Under the pieces are notes generated by a model. The model did not search any database. It saw nothing but the letters and a program-made list of their open reading frames with translations, and was not told the DNA's origin. Positions 8,532 to 21,021 of a stretch of DNA of 64,000 nt are shown piece after piece. The position numbers were made by a program, and so were the translations under genes. The first letter of the stretch is position 1, and the number at the start of each line of letters is the position of its first letter. Origin of the DNA: an uncultured Paracoccaceae bacterium. Lineage in GTDB: Bacteria > Pseudomonadota > Alphaproteobacteria > Rhodobacterales > Rhodobacteraceae. The stretch is taken from positions 1 to 64,000 of the forward strand of contig CAJXSD010000006.1 in NCBI GenBank assembly GCA_913060475.1. Direction: 5' to 3'.

Positions 8532-9661
8532 GCGCGTTTGGTGATCCAACCGCCCCCAAAAATGCGGCTGCCGCCTGTTTCATAGAATACACAGGCCTGA
8601 CCGGGGGCCACGCCCTCTTCTGGATTTAGCAGTTCAACCACCGCCTCGCTGTCGTTGATGGGGCGCAAAATCGCTTCGCGCGGGGGACGGGTGGATCGCA
8701 CCTTGACCGAGATATGCCATTCGCTTTGCGATGTCAGGTGGGTATCGCCCAGCCAATTGACCTGCTGAATGGGAACATGGCGTGTTTTCAGATGCTCTTT
8801 ACCACCAACGATCACATGTTTTTTGTCAACATCCAGCCCCACAACATAAAGGGGCGTGGCCAAACCGCCAATCCCCAAACCACGCCGCTGGCCGATGGTA
8901 TAATGGATCACACCATTGTGTTGGCCTAAAACGGTGCCCTCCATATCCACGATATCACCCGGTTCAACCGCACCTGGGCGCAATTTTTCAATGACGCCTG
9001 CGTAATTTCCATCGGGTACGAAACAAATGTCTTGGCTGTCGGGTTTATCCGCGACGACCAGCCCGTATTTTGCCGCCAATTCGCGCGTTTCTGCCTTGGA
9101 CGCCAAATGCCCCAAAGGAAAGCGCAGGAAATCCAGTTGGTCTTGGGTGGTGGAAAACAAGAAATAGCTTTGATCACGGTTGGCATCTGTGGCGCAATGC
9201 AATTCGGACCCGTTGGGGCCGGATTTGCGTTGGATATAGTGGCCGGTTGCCATGCAATCGGCATCCAGATCCTTGGCGGTTTCCAACAGATCCTTGAATT
9301 TCACCCGTTCATTACACCGAATGCAGGGCACAGGGGTTGCCCCCGCCAGATAGCTGTCGGCGAATTCCTCGATCACGGCATCGCGGAAAATGTTTTCATA
9401 ATCCAATACATAATGGGGAAACCCCATATCTTCGGCCACGCGGCGCGCATCGTGAATGTCGATGCCCGCGCAGCACGCGCCTTTCTTGGCCAACGCTGCC
9501 CCGTGATCATACAGCTGCAATGTCACGCCAATGACGTCATATCCTTCGGATTTCAGCTGGGCCGCAACGACCGAACTGTCGACCCCGCCCGACATTGCGA
9601 CAACGACACGCGTGTCGGCGGGGGGTTTTGCAAATCCCAGTGAATTGACGGGGTGATCCAT
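8528..9661 (-). CDS. mnmA: tRNA-specific 2-thiouridylase MnmA
   Basis: Thiolates U34 of Lys, Glu and Gln tRNAs, using sulfur relayed from a cysteine desulfurase. The PP-loop is [15 protein letters not shown] near residues 22-36; the catalytic cysteine sits in [11 protein letters not shown] and the persulfide cysteine in [11 protein letters not shown]; the C-terminal barrel follows. The ATG at 9661 (377 aa) has AAAGG upstream; the open frame runs 19 codons further but those residues are atypical. It is divergent from sciP. Confidence 0.94.
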   Translation of the reverse strand: MDHPVNSLGFAKPPADTRVVVAMSGGVDSSVVAAQLKSEGYDVIGVTLQLYDHGAALAKKGACCAGIDIHDARRVAEDMGFPHYVLDYENIFRDAVIEEFADSYLAGATPVPCIRCNERVKFKDLLETAKDLDADCMATGHYIQRKSGPNGSELHCATDANRDQSYFLFSTTQDQLDFLRFPLGHLASKAETRELAAKYGLVVADKPDSQDICFVPDGNYAGVIEKLRPGAVEPGDIVDMEGTVLGQHNGVIHYTIGQRRGLGIGGLATPLYVVGLDVDKKHVIVGGKEHLKTRHVPIQQVNWLGDTHLTSQSEWHISVKVRSTRPPREAILRPINDSEAVVELLNPEEGVAPGQACVFYETGGSRIFGGGWITKRA

Positions 9662-9729
9662 GTCGTTGGCCTTTGATGATAAGTTTTGCTGAAATATAGG
9701 AAAATTTGAAACATTCACAACCCCACGAT

Positions 9730-9745
9730 TTAAGGGGGCGTTAAC
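9730..9745 (+). promoter_or_regulatory. Perfect CtrA box upstream of sciP
   Basis: TTAA (9730-9733), seven bases, TTAAC (9741-9745) matches the CtrA binding consensus TTAA-N7-TTAAC exactly. It sits 44 bases before the sciP start, in the shared upstream region with mnmA, so CtrA should bind here and control sciP. Confidence 0.8.
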
Positions 9746-9789
9746 CCGATCGCCGCATTTTTACCCAAGTAACAAGTATGAGGGTAACA

Positions 9790-10053
9790 ATGAAGGCGCA
9801 ATCAAATCGGCCTAGGGTGGCCAAGTTGCCAGATGGGCAAATTTTATCTGTCGCCGATCTGCCGCAGGTCAATCTATCGCGCTGGACCGCGTCGCGGAAA
9901 TTGGTTGTGGTGCGATCCGTTGTCTATGGCCTGCTAACTCAGCGCGAAGCGATTGAGCGCTATGGCCTAAGTGAAGAAGAATTCACCAGTTGGATCAAAC
10001 ATTTCCTGGAGCACGGCCATAATGGTTTGAAATGTACCAAGTTGAAAGAGTAA
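9790..10053 (+). CDS. sciP: CtrA inhibitor SciP (DUF1153)
   Basis: An 87-aa helix-turn-helix protein of family DUF1153. In Caulobacter SciP binds CtrA and blocks its recruitment of RNA polymerase at G1 promoters. The sequence has LPDGQILSVADLPQVNLSRW at residues 12-31, ASRKLVVVRSVVYGLLTQREA and YGLSEEEFTSWIKHF, all typical. I prefer the ATG at 9790 because GAGGG lies 5 bases upstream; the ATG at 9778 lacks a site. It is directly followed by ctrA and has a CtrA box in its promoter, which closes a feedback loop. Confidence 0.88.
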   Translation: MKAQSNRPRVAKLPDGQILSVADLPQVNLSRWTASRKLVVVRSVVYGLLTQREAIERYGLSEEEFTSWIKHFLEHGHNGLKCTKLKE

Positions 10054-10091
10054 AGACAACCTTAGATTGTTTTGCTAAAACTGATCAAGCG

Positions 10092-10107
10092 GTAACTTTG
10101 CGTTAAC
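10092..10107 (+). promoter_or_regulatory. CtrA-like box upstream of ctrA
   Basis: GTAA-N7-TTAAC differs from the CtrA consensus at one base and lies 45 bases before the ctrA start, so ctrA is probably autoregulated from a promoter of its own rather than only by read-through from sciP. Confidence 0.55.
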
Positions 10108-10152
10108 CAATTCGGTTCAAAGTAGGGCAAGAGTGTAAAGCAGGAGGCTTGA

Positions 10153-10869
10153 ATGCGTGTATTATTGGTAGAGGATGATCCAAACACAGCGAAAAGCATT
10201 GAAATGATGCTGACCCATGCGAATCTGAATGTCTATTCCACCGATCTGGGCGAAGAGGGTATCGATTTAGCGAAACTATATGATTACGATCTGATTTTAT
10301 TGGATTTGAACCTGCCCGATATGACGGGCTATGACGTGTTGCGGCAACTGCGGTTGGCGCGGATTTCGACACCAATTCTGATATTATCGGGCAACGACGA
10401 TACCGAGGCGAAAATCCGCGGCTTTGGGTTTGGGGCGGATGATTATTTGACCAAGCCGTTCCACCGCGAAGAATTGGTGGCCCGTATTCATGCCATTATC
10501 CGTCGCAGTAAGGGGCATTCGCAATCGATCATCAAAACGGGCCGGATTTCGGTAAACTTGGATGCCAAGACGGTCGAAGTGGACGGCGCGCCCGTGCATT
10601 TGACGGGCAAGGAATATCAGATGTTGGAATTGCTGTCCCTGCGCAAGGGCACGACACTGACCAAGGAAATGTTTTTAAACCACCTTTACGGCGGTATGGA
10701 TGAACCTGAGCTAAAAATTATCGATGTGTTTATCTGCAAATTGCGCAAAAAACTGGCTGTGGCGACGGGGGATGACACCTATATTCAAACCGTTTGGGGC
10801 CGTGGGTATGTGTTAAAGGACCCAATGCCAATGGGGTCGGGCGTTGATACATTCGCAGTCTCAGCCTAA
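10153..10869 (+). CDS. ctrA: Cell cycle response regulator CtrA
   Basis: A 238-aa OmpR-type regulator. The receiver domain (1-115) has the acidic pocket EDD at 7-9 and the phosphoacceptor Asp51 in LLDLNLPDM; the C-terminal winged helix (about 125-230) ends in [12 protein letters not shown]. CtrA is essential in Caulobacter; in Rhodobacterales it mainly controls motility, gene-transfer-agent and quorum-linked genes. AGGAGG precedes the ATG. SciP upstream is its dedicated inhibitor. Confidence 0.96.
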   Translation: MRVLLVEDDPNTAKSIEMMLTHANLNVYSTDLGEEGIDLAKLYDYDLILLDLNLPDMTGYDVLRQLRLARISTPILILSGNDDTEAKIRGFGFGADDYLTKPFHREELVARIHAIIRRSKGHSQSIIKTGRISVNLDAKTVEVDGAPVHLTGKEYQMLELLSLRKGTTLTKEMFLNHLYGGMDEPELKIIDVFICKLRKKLAVATGDDTYIQTVWGRGYVLKDPMPMGSGVDTFAVSA

Positions 10870-10940
10870 GGCGCGGATATCGCGTTAAAGTGCGATTTGT
10901 CACTGGACGCAACGGGGTGCGGGAACTATCACTGGGATAA

Positions 10941-15181
<4,241 letters not shown>

Positions 15182-15209
15182 GCCTGCATTCGTTCATTGT
15201 TTATTAAAT

Positions 15210-15224
15210 GTTCTTAAAAAGTTC
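15210..15224 (+). promoter_or_regulatory. LexA (SOS) box
   Basis: GTTC-TTAAAAA-GTTC is a perfect match to the alphaproteobacterial LexA site GTTC-N7-GTTC, including an AT-rich spacer. It lies 58 bases upstream of the 40-codon ORF at 15283 and downstream of the recG stop, so it can only serve that ORF in the forward direction. Confidence 0.75.
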
Positions 15225-15282
15225 TTTACTTGGCGCGAGAATCATGAGAACAAAGAGAAAACAAGCAGGAAGGGTTAATGCA

Positions 15283-15405
15283 ATGTTCACAGAATTGAAA
15301 ACGCTTAGCGCCACGGCATCACGCAATTTTATCCAGGATATGGTGGGGGCCACCGCATTGATCGTGATGCTGGTCAGCGCATTACATTTGCCCAGTTTCG
15401 TGTAA
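15283..15405 (+). CDS. Putative SOS-controlled 40-aa membrane peptide
   Basis: ATG at 15283, TAA at 15403-15405. An AGGAAGGG ribosome site ends 8 bases before the ATG. The first 19 residues (MFTELKTLSATASRNFIQD) can form an amphipathic cytosolic helix; residues 20-38 (MVGATALIVMLVSALHLPS) form one membrane helix. An in-frame ATG lies at 15244 (residue 13 of a longer frame) but lacks a ribosome site. A LexA box precedes it and a structured region plus terminator follow. Caulobacter SidA, a 29-aa SOS-induced membrane inhibitor of FtsW/FtsN, has the same layout; no sequence similarity is claimed. Confidence 0.6.
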   Translation: MFTELKTLSATASRNFIQDMVGATALIVMLVSALHLPSFV

Positions 15406-15581
15406 CCTCTGCCCGTTCAGATCTGCCCGATCTGACCAGTCTGCCCGGTTTGTGTTGATTGGAAATGTCCCTCGGATGGCGTGCCGACCCTAAATTCAGG
15501 GGATCGTCCCAGACCCCTGACCATCCATCCGGTCACACAGGCCTGTCTCCGCCACCGATGAAAATCGTGTGGCGGTTTTTT
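15406..15581 (+). ncRNA. Structured 3' UTR or small RNA
   Basis: No ORF, but dense pairing. TCAGATC (15417-15423) pairs with GATCTGA (15429-15435). TGTGT near 15451 can pair with ACACA near 15534. GGATGG (15474-15479) pairs with CCATCC (15521-15526), enclosing TCAGGGG (15496-15502) with CCCCTGA (15514-15520). An intrinsic terminator ends it. The outer part can be drawn as a rod with a bulge, so a 6S-like fold is possible, but a 3' UTR of the small membrane gene is the simpler reading. No promoter of its own is obvious. Confidence 0.45.
15549..15581 (+). terminator. Intrinsic terminator
   Basis: CCGCCAC-CGAT (15549-15559), loop GAAA, then ATCG and GTGGCGG (15564-15575, one bulged T), followed by six Ts. 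A clear forward-strand terminator closing the LexA-box unit; its T-run touches the stop codon of the convergent scaffold gene. Confidence 0.85.
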
Positions 15582-16032
15582 ATGCGGTATGGCGGGTTTG
15601 AATTTCGTCAATCGCCGCAACGGCCGCATCCAGGGTCAGCATGATTGAGGCGTGGCGATTTTTGTAATCCTTGGCTGGCAACAGCACCTCTAGCCCGTCA
15701 AAGGGGGCAGCGGGGACCGGACCATCCGATTTCAGCATGGCGGCCAATTCATCGCGCGCGCGGCGCACCTCGTCTGGGGTTCTGCCCAAAATGGCCTGTC
15801 CCACAACCGCTGCGGCCGCCTGGCCTAGGGCGCAGGCTTTTACATCTTGGGCATAGGCGCTGACGCGGCCATTTTCGATATCCAGATCAATCGTCACGGT
15901 TGACCCGCACAGTGGTGCGCGTTTTTTCACCGTGGCCTGTGGGGATGCCAGACGATCTGTATGGGGCATATCCGCCGCCAGCCCCAAAATACGGGACGAA
16001 TACAGGCTGATTAGATCACTGTCGTTCGACAT
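15580..16032 (-). CDS. IscU/NifU-like iron-sulfur scaffold homologue
   Basis: A 150-aa protein of the IscU N-terminal-domain family: KKRAPLCGSTVTIDL, then DVKACALGQAAAAVV. Cysteines at 42 and 67 have the spacing of the first two IscU ligands, but the third conserved cysteine is missing; the matching region near 125-135 reads NRHASIMLTLDA. So it may not hold a cluster by itself in the standard way. AAAGGG upstream supports the start at 16032. It is divergent from hisI. Role in Fe-S assembly is inferred from family only. Confidence 0.75.
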   Translation of the reverse strand: MSNDSDLISLYSSRILGLAADMPHTDRLASPQATVKKRAPLCGSTVTIDLDIENGRVSAYAQDVKACALGQAAAAVVGQAILGRTPDEVRRARDELAAMLKSDGPVPAAPFDGLEVLLPAKDYKNRHASIMLTLDAAVAAIDEIQTRHTA

Positions 16033-16097
16033 GGCTTTCCCTTTCTGCTGTTTCCCCATAGATAGGGTGCGAGATCGCATTAATAAAGGCATATATA

Positions 16098-16460
16098 ATG
16101 GAACACTTTGACGCTGCAACGCTTAGATACAATAACGATGGACTAATCCCTGCGATTGCCCAAGATGCTGATAGTCATGATGTCCTGATGATGGCCTGGA
16201 TGAACCAAGAGGCTGTCGAAAAAACATTGGCAACGGGGCGGGTGACCTATTTTTCACGCTCGCGTCAGGCCTTGTGGGTCAAAGGGGAAACATCTGGTCA
16301 TGTTCAGGAATTGGTCGATTTGCGCTATGACTGTGATGCGGATTGTATTTTGGTGTTGATCCATCAAACGGGCCCCGCCTGTCATACAAACCGGCGCAGC
16401 TGTTTTTATCGGGCCGTGCGGAACGGGCAGAACATCGAACTGTCACAGCCCGAAAAATAA
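16098..16460 (+). CDS. hisI: Phosphoribosyl-AMP cyclohydrolase
   Basis: Third step of histidine synthesis, opening the purine ring of PR-AMP. The 120-aa protein is the stand-alone HisI form (no HisE fusion). Metal ligands are visible in LRYDCDADC near residue 80 and in CHTNRRSCF near 96-104; VTYFSRSRQALWVKGETSGH is the family core. It stands apart from other his genes here and is closed by a bidirectional hairpin. Confidence 0.94.
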   Translation: MEHFDAATLRYNNDGLIPAIAQDADSHDVLMMAWMNQEAVEKTLATGRVTYFSRSRQALWVKGETSGHVQELVDLRYDCDADCILVLIHQTGPACHTNRRSCFYRAVRNGQNIELSQPEK

Positions 16461-16480
16461 GGCCCCGCAAGAGCGGGGCC
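16461..16480. terminator. Bidirectional terminator between hisI and ssb
   Basis: GGCCCCGC, loop AAGA, GCGGGGCC, starting directly after the hisI stop. On the minus strand it is followed by TTATTTTTC, so it is strongest for ssb; forward readers from hisI meet the stem with a weaker AAATCTT tail. Confidence 0.85.
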
Positions 16481-16485
16481 AAATC

Positions 16486-16998
16486 TTAGAACGGGATTTC
16501 ATCATCCAGATCACGCGACGGGGCGCCGCCCGACGATGACCCGCCGCCAAAGCCGCCATCCGACGGCCCATTGTCATAACCGCCGCCATAGCCGCCATCG
16601 GATGGACCGCCATAGCCACCGCCGCCACCTTGGCCACCACCATCACCGCGGCCGTCCAGCATGGTCAGCGTGGATGTATAGGGGCGCAAAACGACCTCGG
16701 TCGAGTAGCGATCCGCACCGGATTGATCCTGCCATTTGCGTGTTTCCAGCTGGCCTTCGATATATATTTTTGACCCTTTGCGCAGGTATTGTTCTGCCAC
16801 GCGCACCAGCGGTTCGGAAAAAATGGCCACAGAATGCCATTCAGTGCGTTCGCGGCGTTCGCCTGTGTTGCGGTCTTTCCATGTCTCAGATGTTGCGATC
16901 CGCAGGTTGCACACTTTGCCCCCATTCGGGAAATTGCGAACTTCTGGGTCGCGGCCCAAATTCCCGATCAAAATTACCTTGTTTACGGATCCTGCCAT
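16486..16998 (-). CDS. ssb: Single-stranded DNA-binding protein
   Basis: A 170-aa SSB. The OB fold covers about 1-110 ([16 protein letters not shown] at the start, [11 protein letters not shown] in the middle), then a Gly-rich flexible linker, then the acidic tip DLDDEIPF that recruits repair and replication proteins. It coats single strands during replication and repair. No GTTC-N7-GTTC box is visible in its upstream region (16999-17153), so no SOS control is evident. Confidence 0.96.
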   Translation of the reverse strand: MAGSVNKVILIGNLGRDPEVRNFPNGGKVCNLRIATSETWKDRNTGERRERTEWHSVAIFSEPLVRVAEQYLRKGSKIYIEGQLETRKWQDQSGADRYSTEVVLRPYTSTLTMLDGRGDGGGQGGGGGYGGPSDGGYGGGYDNGPSDGGFGGGSSSGGAPSRDLDDEIPF

Positions 16999-17153
16999 TC
17001 TCTACGCTCCTACGAATCTTGTGTCTTGCGTCAACCTTACACCATTCTATGAGAATGAATAAAAGATTAAACTTTGAAATATTCTGCGCGAAATGCCGCC
17101 AATGTCTGACGTAAAACCCTTGCAAATTATTTATCACCCGCCATCTTGGGGGT

Positions 17154-17705
17154 ATGTTTGGTCGATATCATATTGCAATGCTTGCGCTGGTGGGCGCAGT
17201 TCCGGTTCAGGTCGGCGCATCGGACCGTTTGGACCAGTTCCAGGTGTTAGAGGACCGCAGCGCCCCAAGTTTTTCGGTATCAATCGACGCGGCACCCTTG
17301 TTTATCCCGCCCCGTCCCGGCGAGGCGCCCCAAGGGTTCACCTATCAAGGTCCCCATATGGAAATGGCCCAACGTGCGGCGGCAAAATATGCGATCCCCC
17401 AGGATTTATTTTTGCGCCTGATTGAACAGGAAAGCGGATGGAACCCGCGCGCCGTGTCGCACAAGGGGGCCATTGGTTTGACCCAATTGATGCCAGACAC
17501 GGCGCGCATTTTGGGGGTCGATCCCTATGATCCAGATCAAAACATTGATGGCGGTGCACGGTATTTAGCGCAGCAATATCAAACATTTCGCAATTGGCGA
17601 TTGGCGCTGGCGGCCTATAATGCGGGGCCGGGGGCCGTGCAGAAATATGGCGGCGTGCCACCATTTGCAGAAACGCGCGACTATGTGCGTGCGATTTTAC
17701 GCTAA
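17154..17705 (+). CDS. Lytic transglycosylase (SLT family)
   Basis: A 183-aa secreted enzyme that cleaves peptidoglycan glycan strands to 1,6-anhydro ends. A signal peptide covers about 1-23 (cleavage after VGA). The SLT domain spans about 75-180: catalytic Glu in LIEQESGWNPRAVS, then GAIGLTQLMPDTA and LALAAYNAGPGAV, all hallmark motifs. The protein is short, a single catalytic domain. Its stop overlaps that of the convergent YdcF gene by 3 bp. Confidence 0.9.
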   Translation: MFGRYHIAMLALVGAVPVQVGASDRLDQFQVLEDRSAPSFSVSIDAAPLFIPPRPGEAPQGFTYQGPHMEMAQRAAAKYAIPQDLFLRLIEQESGWNPRAVSHKGAIGLTQLMPDTARILGVDPYDPDQNIDGGARYLAQQYQTFRNWRLALAAYNAGPGAVQKYGGVPPFAETRDYVRAILR

Positions 17706-18502
17706 CACGACGCAGGCGACAGGGTGTGAATTTTGCCCGTCACGCGATAGGCCAAAATCCCGATCCATTCGCGCAACCCGTTATTGAGGTCATGCAAATG
17801 GTTGGCCAAATCCCAATCCCATCTGTATGTCACGCGATAATCGGTGGGATAGGGGATTATGTTGCGGTATCCTGCGGCGCAAAATACCCCCATACTGCGG
17901 CGCATGTGATAGGCCGATGTGACCAAAACCGTTTGCCCCTGCGCCGGATCAGCCCCCATAGCCTGCAGCGATTGCGCCGTGTTTTTTGCATTCTCGTATG
18001 TGTTTCTTGACAATCCCTCTAGCAGTGTTCGGCCAGATAGGCCGGGAAATTGGTCAAAAATCGGTTCGGCAATATCTGTGCCTGAAATGGCTTGATCTAA
18101 CATATTCCCGCTGCCCCCTGTGAAAATTAGGGTGGCATTGGGAAATTGATGTGCCAGCGATATGGCTGTTAAAAAACGCTCGCCCGCCTCATTCAGATTT
18201 TGGGTTTGGGACAGACCACTGGGATAGCTGTCTTCGCCGCCACCTAACACGATAATGCGCGTTGGGGCGACATCGGTGGGCAGGGCATAGCTGTTTTCCA
18301 AGGGGGCCAAAACAAAATCGCCCAAGGGATAAATCCCGAGACCCGCCAAAAACAGGGCCAATGCTGTGATCGTGATTTTGGCCCATTTTATCCGGTTCAA
18401 CAGCAACATAGCAGCCGCAAGCGCCAATAGTATCACAATCAGACTGTCAGGCTGTGCAATGGCCCAAAACACCTTGGACGCGATAAAAAACAGGCTATCC
18501 AT
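17702..18502 (-). CDS. YdcF/ElyC family (DUF218) membrane protein
   Basis: A 266-aa protein with two N-terminal membrane helices (about 14-35 and 41-62) and a DUF218 domain: PTRIIVLGGG near 85, LIFTGGSG, then TLLEGLSRNTYENAKN and VLVTSAYHMRRS. Relatives include ElyC and SanA, linked to envelope integrity and undecaprenyl-lipid handling; the reaction is unproven. It overlaps the end of the upstream ABM gene by 8 bp, so the two are one transcript. Confidence 0.82.
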   Translation of the reverse strand: MDSLFFIASKVFWAIAQPDSLIVILLALAAAMLLLNRIKWAKITITALALFLAGLGIYPLGDFVLAPLENSYALPTDVAPTRIIVLGGGEDSYPSGLSQTQNLNEAGERFLTAISLAHQFPNATLIFTGGSGNMLDQAISGTDIAEPIFDQFPGLSGRTLLEGLSRNTYENAKNTAQSLQAMGADPAQGQTVLVTSAYHMRRSMGVFCAAGYRNIIPYPTDYRVTYRWDWDLANHLHDLNNGLREWIGILAYRVTGKIHTLSPASC

Positions 18503-18830
18503 GCGCTTTCATGTCGTATTGGCGTTCCACACGGGCCACGCGCAGTTGGAAATTGTCATACCACCGGTCACGCCCGATTTTTTGGGCCACCTGGTGTTTG
18601 GAATGATTGCGCCATGTTTTTATGGCCTCTTCGCTGTCCCAATAACTGACCGTCACGGCAAAGCCATCTGTGTTGCCACTGCTTTCAATACCGATATATC
18701 CGGGGATTTCAGCGGCGCAATCCAACATGGCTTGCACCATTTCGGCATATCCCTGAGGCGTTGCGGATGCTTGGTTTGCAAAAATCACCGCGTAATAGGG
18801 CGGTTCGGGCATGGGGGCAAATTGTGACAT
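18495..18830 (-). CDS. Antibiotic biosynthesis monooxygenase-fold (ABM) protein
   Basis: A 111-aa dimeric alpha-beta barrel of the ABM type: YYAVIFANQASATPQGYAEM at the start, PGYIGIESS, FAVTVSYWDSEEAIKTWRNH, which is the usual pattern. Such proteins are small oxygenases or heme-handling enzymes; the substrate here is unknown. AAGGGACC supports the start at 18830. It sits downstream of the peptide ABC operon, separated by a hairpin. Confidence 0.78.
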   Translation of the reverse strand: MSQFAPMPEPPYYAVIFANQASATPQGYAEMVQAMLDCAAEIPGYIGIESSGNTDGFAVTVSYWDSEEAIKTWRNHSKHQVAQKIGRDRWYDNFQLRVARVERQYDMKAHG

Positions 18831-18844
18831 TAGGGTCCCTTGGT

Positions 18845-18879
18845 TTGGTCCGTAGGATCGTATTGAAACCACGGACCAA
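18845..18879. repeat. Inverted repeat after the ABC operon
   Basis: TTGGTCCGT (18845-18853) and ACGGACCAA (18871-18879) form a perfect 9-bp stem with a 17-base loop between the ABC ATPase stop and the ABM start. There is no T-run, so it may be an mRNA-stabilising hairpin or a weak terminator. Confidence 0.4.
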
Positions 18880-18891
18880 GTTCAAGTTCGC

Positions 18892-20979
18892 CTATTCGGC
18901 TGCGACCTTGATGACAGGGCGCATATTGGCCAGTTCATCGTCAGGCAGGTGACATTTGATTTGATGCCCATCGGCCAAGACGCGCACAGGCGGCACATCG
19001 CGATCGCATAATCCGCCTGCCACCTTGGATTTCCAGCGGCAGCGCGTTTGGAATGGGCAACCTGTGGGTGGGTTCATTGCGGATGGAATGTCCCCTTCTA
19101 GCACGATGTGCTCTTTCTCGATGCTGGTGTCGGCGATGGGAACCGCCGATAGCAGCGCCTCGGTATAGGGGTGATAGGGGGGGGCGAATACCTGATCGGT
19201 TGTGCCCAATTCCACCACATGGCCCAGATACATCACCATCACACGATCGGACAGATAGCGCACGATCGACAAATCATGGCTGATGAACAGCAGCGTGGTT
19301 TTTTCCTTGCGCTGAATTTCCATCAACAAATCGGTGACAGCCGCCTGAACGGACACATCCAGCGCGGATACGGGTTCATCCGCCACAACGATCCGCGCAC
19401 CACCGGCAAAGGCGCGTGCAATGCCAACACGTTGTTTTTGTCCGCCAGACAGTTGACGCGGCATCCGTTCAGCAAAGGCGCGGGGCAGTTTCACCAGATC
19501 CAGCAATTCCAGCATGCGCGCTTCACGCTCGGCATAGGAATTTCCGTATTTAAAGATTTCCAGCGCCCGAATGATCTGGCGGCCCACGGTCATCGATGGG
19601 TTCAACGTGTCAAATGGGTTTTGGAACACCATCTGCACATCGGCCACGGTTTGCGTATCGCGGTTTTCAATGGCGGTGCTTTCGATGTTTTTACCGTCCA
19701 GCAAAATCGCACCCTCGGTCGCGGTTTCCAGACCCATCAACACCTTGGCGAATGTGGATTTCCCACAACCCGATTCGCCCACAATGGCCAATGTTTCGCT
19801 TTCGCGGGCTTCAAACGATAGGGTTTCGTTGGCCTTGACCACCTTGGTGGCACCGGACCCGCCAAACAGGGCGTTTGCGGCAACCTCGTAATATTTTTTC
19901 AGGTTGTCCATTTTCAACACAACGCGGCCCGGTTCGGTTTTTTCAAACACCTTGTCGGTGACAATCGGGGCGTTCCAATCGATATCGGCAAACCGCAAAC
20001 AGCGGGTGTTGTGACGATCGTCGCCCTCAATCGCGTGCATCGGAATATCGCCCGCATTGCACAGACCGTCTTGGAAATAATCGCAGCGGGGGCCGAAATT
20101 ACAGCCCTGCGGACGTTCGTGCGGCAATGGGAAATTGCCTGGAATGGCGATCAGGGGGCGGGCGTTTTTATCGGCACCGGGCAGGGGGATCGACCGGAAC
20201 AGCGCCTGCGTATAGGGGTGCTGCATTTTGTCGAATACATCCTCGATCGACCCTGTTTCCACGGCCTCGCCCGAATACATCACACAGATGCGGTCGCAGG
20301 TTTCCAGAACCAATCCCAGATTGTGCGAAATAAACAGCATGGATGTGCCGTATTTTTTGCCCAGATCCTTGACCAATTCGACAACCGCAGCCTCGACCGT
20401 GACGTCCAGCGCGGTCGTCGGTTCATCCAAAATCAACAGGGCCGGTTTCGACATCAAGGCCATCGCAATCACGATACGTTGTTGTTGACCGCCTGACAGC
20501 TGATGCGGATAGGATTTCAAAATGCGTTCTGGATCGGGCAGTTTTACATCCTCAACCACCTCAAGCGCACGTTTATAGGCATCCTCTTCGCTGATCCCCT
20601 CGTGGATCATCGGCACTTCCATCAGTTGTTTGCCGATTTTCATTGCCGGGTTCAGCGATGCCATGGGTTCTTGGTAAATCATGGCGATTTCATTGCCGCG
20701 GATTGCGCGCAATTCGTCCGCATCCATGGTATTCAGGTCGCGGCCCTTGAATTTAATGGACCCACCGACGATGCGGCCGTTTACACCCAAATCCTGCATC
20801 ACACCCAAAGCGACGGTTGATTTACCGCAACCGGATTCACCGACCAATCCAACCGCTTCGCCTGGTTGGACGGTGACGGAAAAATCCATCACAGCGGGAA
20901 TTTCACGCAGGCGGGTAAAAAATGAAATGGACAGATTGTCGATTTCTAAAATGGGTCCGTCATACTCTATCTTTGACAT
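18892..20979 (-). CDS. Peptide ABC transporter, duplicated ATPase (DppD-DppF type) in one chain
   Basis: A 695-aa protein with two complete ATPase domains. The first has Walker A GESGCGKST (about 49), signature LSGGQQQR and LLILDEPTTALD; the second has GESGCGKST (about 405), LSGGQKQR and VVADEPVSALD. Each half ends with an oligopeptide-transporter C-terminal zinc/Fe-S-like region (CNFGPRCDYF, CPFQTRC). In E. coli these are separate genes. It energises uptake through the two permeases just upstream. GGGAGAG precedes the start. Confidence 0.92.
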   Translation of the reverse strand: MSKIEYDGPILEIDNLSISFFTRLREIPAVMDFSVTVQPGEAVGLVGESGCGKSTVALGVMQDLGVNGRIVGGSIKFKGRDLNTMDADELRAIRGNEIAMIYQEPMASLNPAMKIGKQLMEVPMIHEGISEEDAYKRALEVVEDVKLPDPERILKSYPHQLSGGQQQRIVIAMALMSKPALLILDEPTTALDVTVEAAVVELVKDLGKKYGTSMLFISHNLGLVLETCDRICVMYSGEAVETGSIEDVFDKMQHPYTQALFRSIPLPGADKNARPLIAIPGNFPLPHERPQGCNFGPRCDYFQDGLCNAGDIPMHAIEGDDRHNTRCLRFADIDWNAPIVTDKVFEKTEPGRVVLKMDNLKKYYEVAANALFGGSGATKVVKANETLSFEARESETLAIVGESGCGKSTFAKVLMGLETATEGAILLDGKNIESTAIENRDTQTVADVQMVFQNPFDTLNPSMTVGRQIIRALEIFKYGNSYAEREARMLELLDLVKLPRAFAERMPRQLSGGQKQRVGIARAFAGGARIVVADEPVSALDVSVQAAVTDLLMEIQRKEKTTLLFISHDLSIVRYLSDRVMVMYLGHVVELGTTDQVFAPPYHPYTEALLSAVPIADTSIEKEHIVLEGDIPSAMNPPTGCPFQTRCRWKSKVAGGLCDRDVPPVRVLADGHQIKCHLPDDELANMRPVIKVAAE

Positions 20980-21021
20980 TCGAACTCTCCCTTTTGGGAT
21001 GGGGCACGCGGGCCCCTTAAA

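Noticed and set aside
15204-15217. TTAA-N6-TTAA next to the LexA box as a CtrA site
   Set aside because: The spacer is 6, not 7 bases, and the TTAAC ending is missing.
15406-15581. Firm identification as 6S RNA
   Set aside because: A rod with a bulge can be drawn, but I cannot confirm the 6S signature and no separate promoter is clear; kept only as a possibility.
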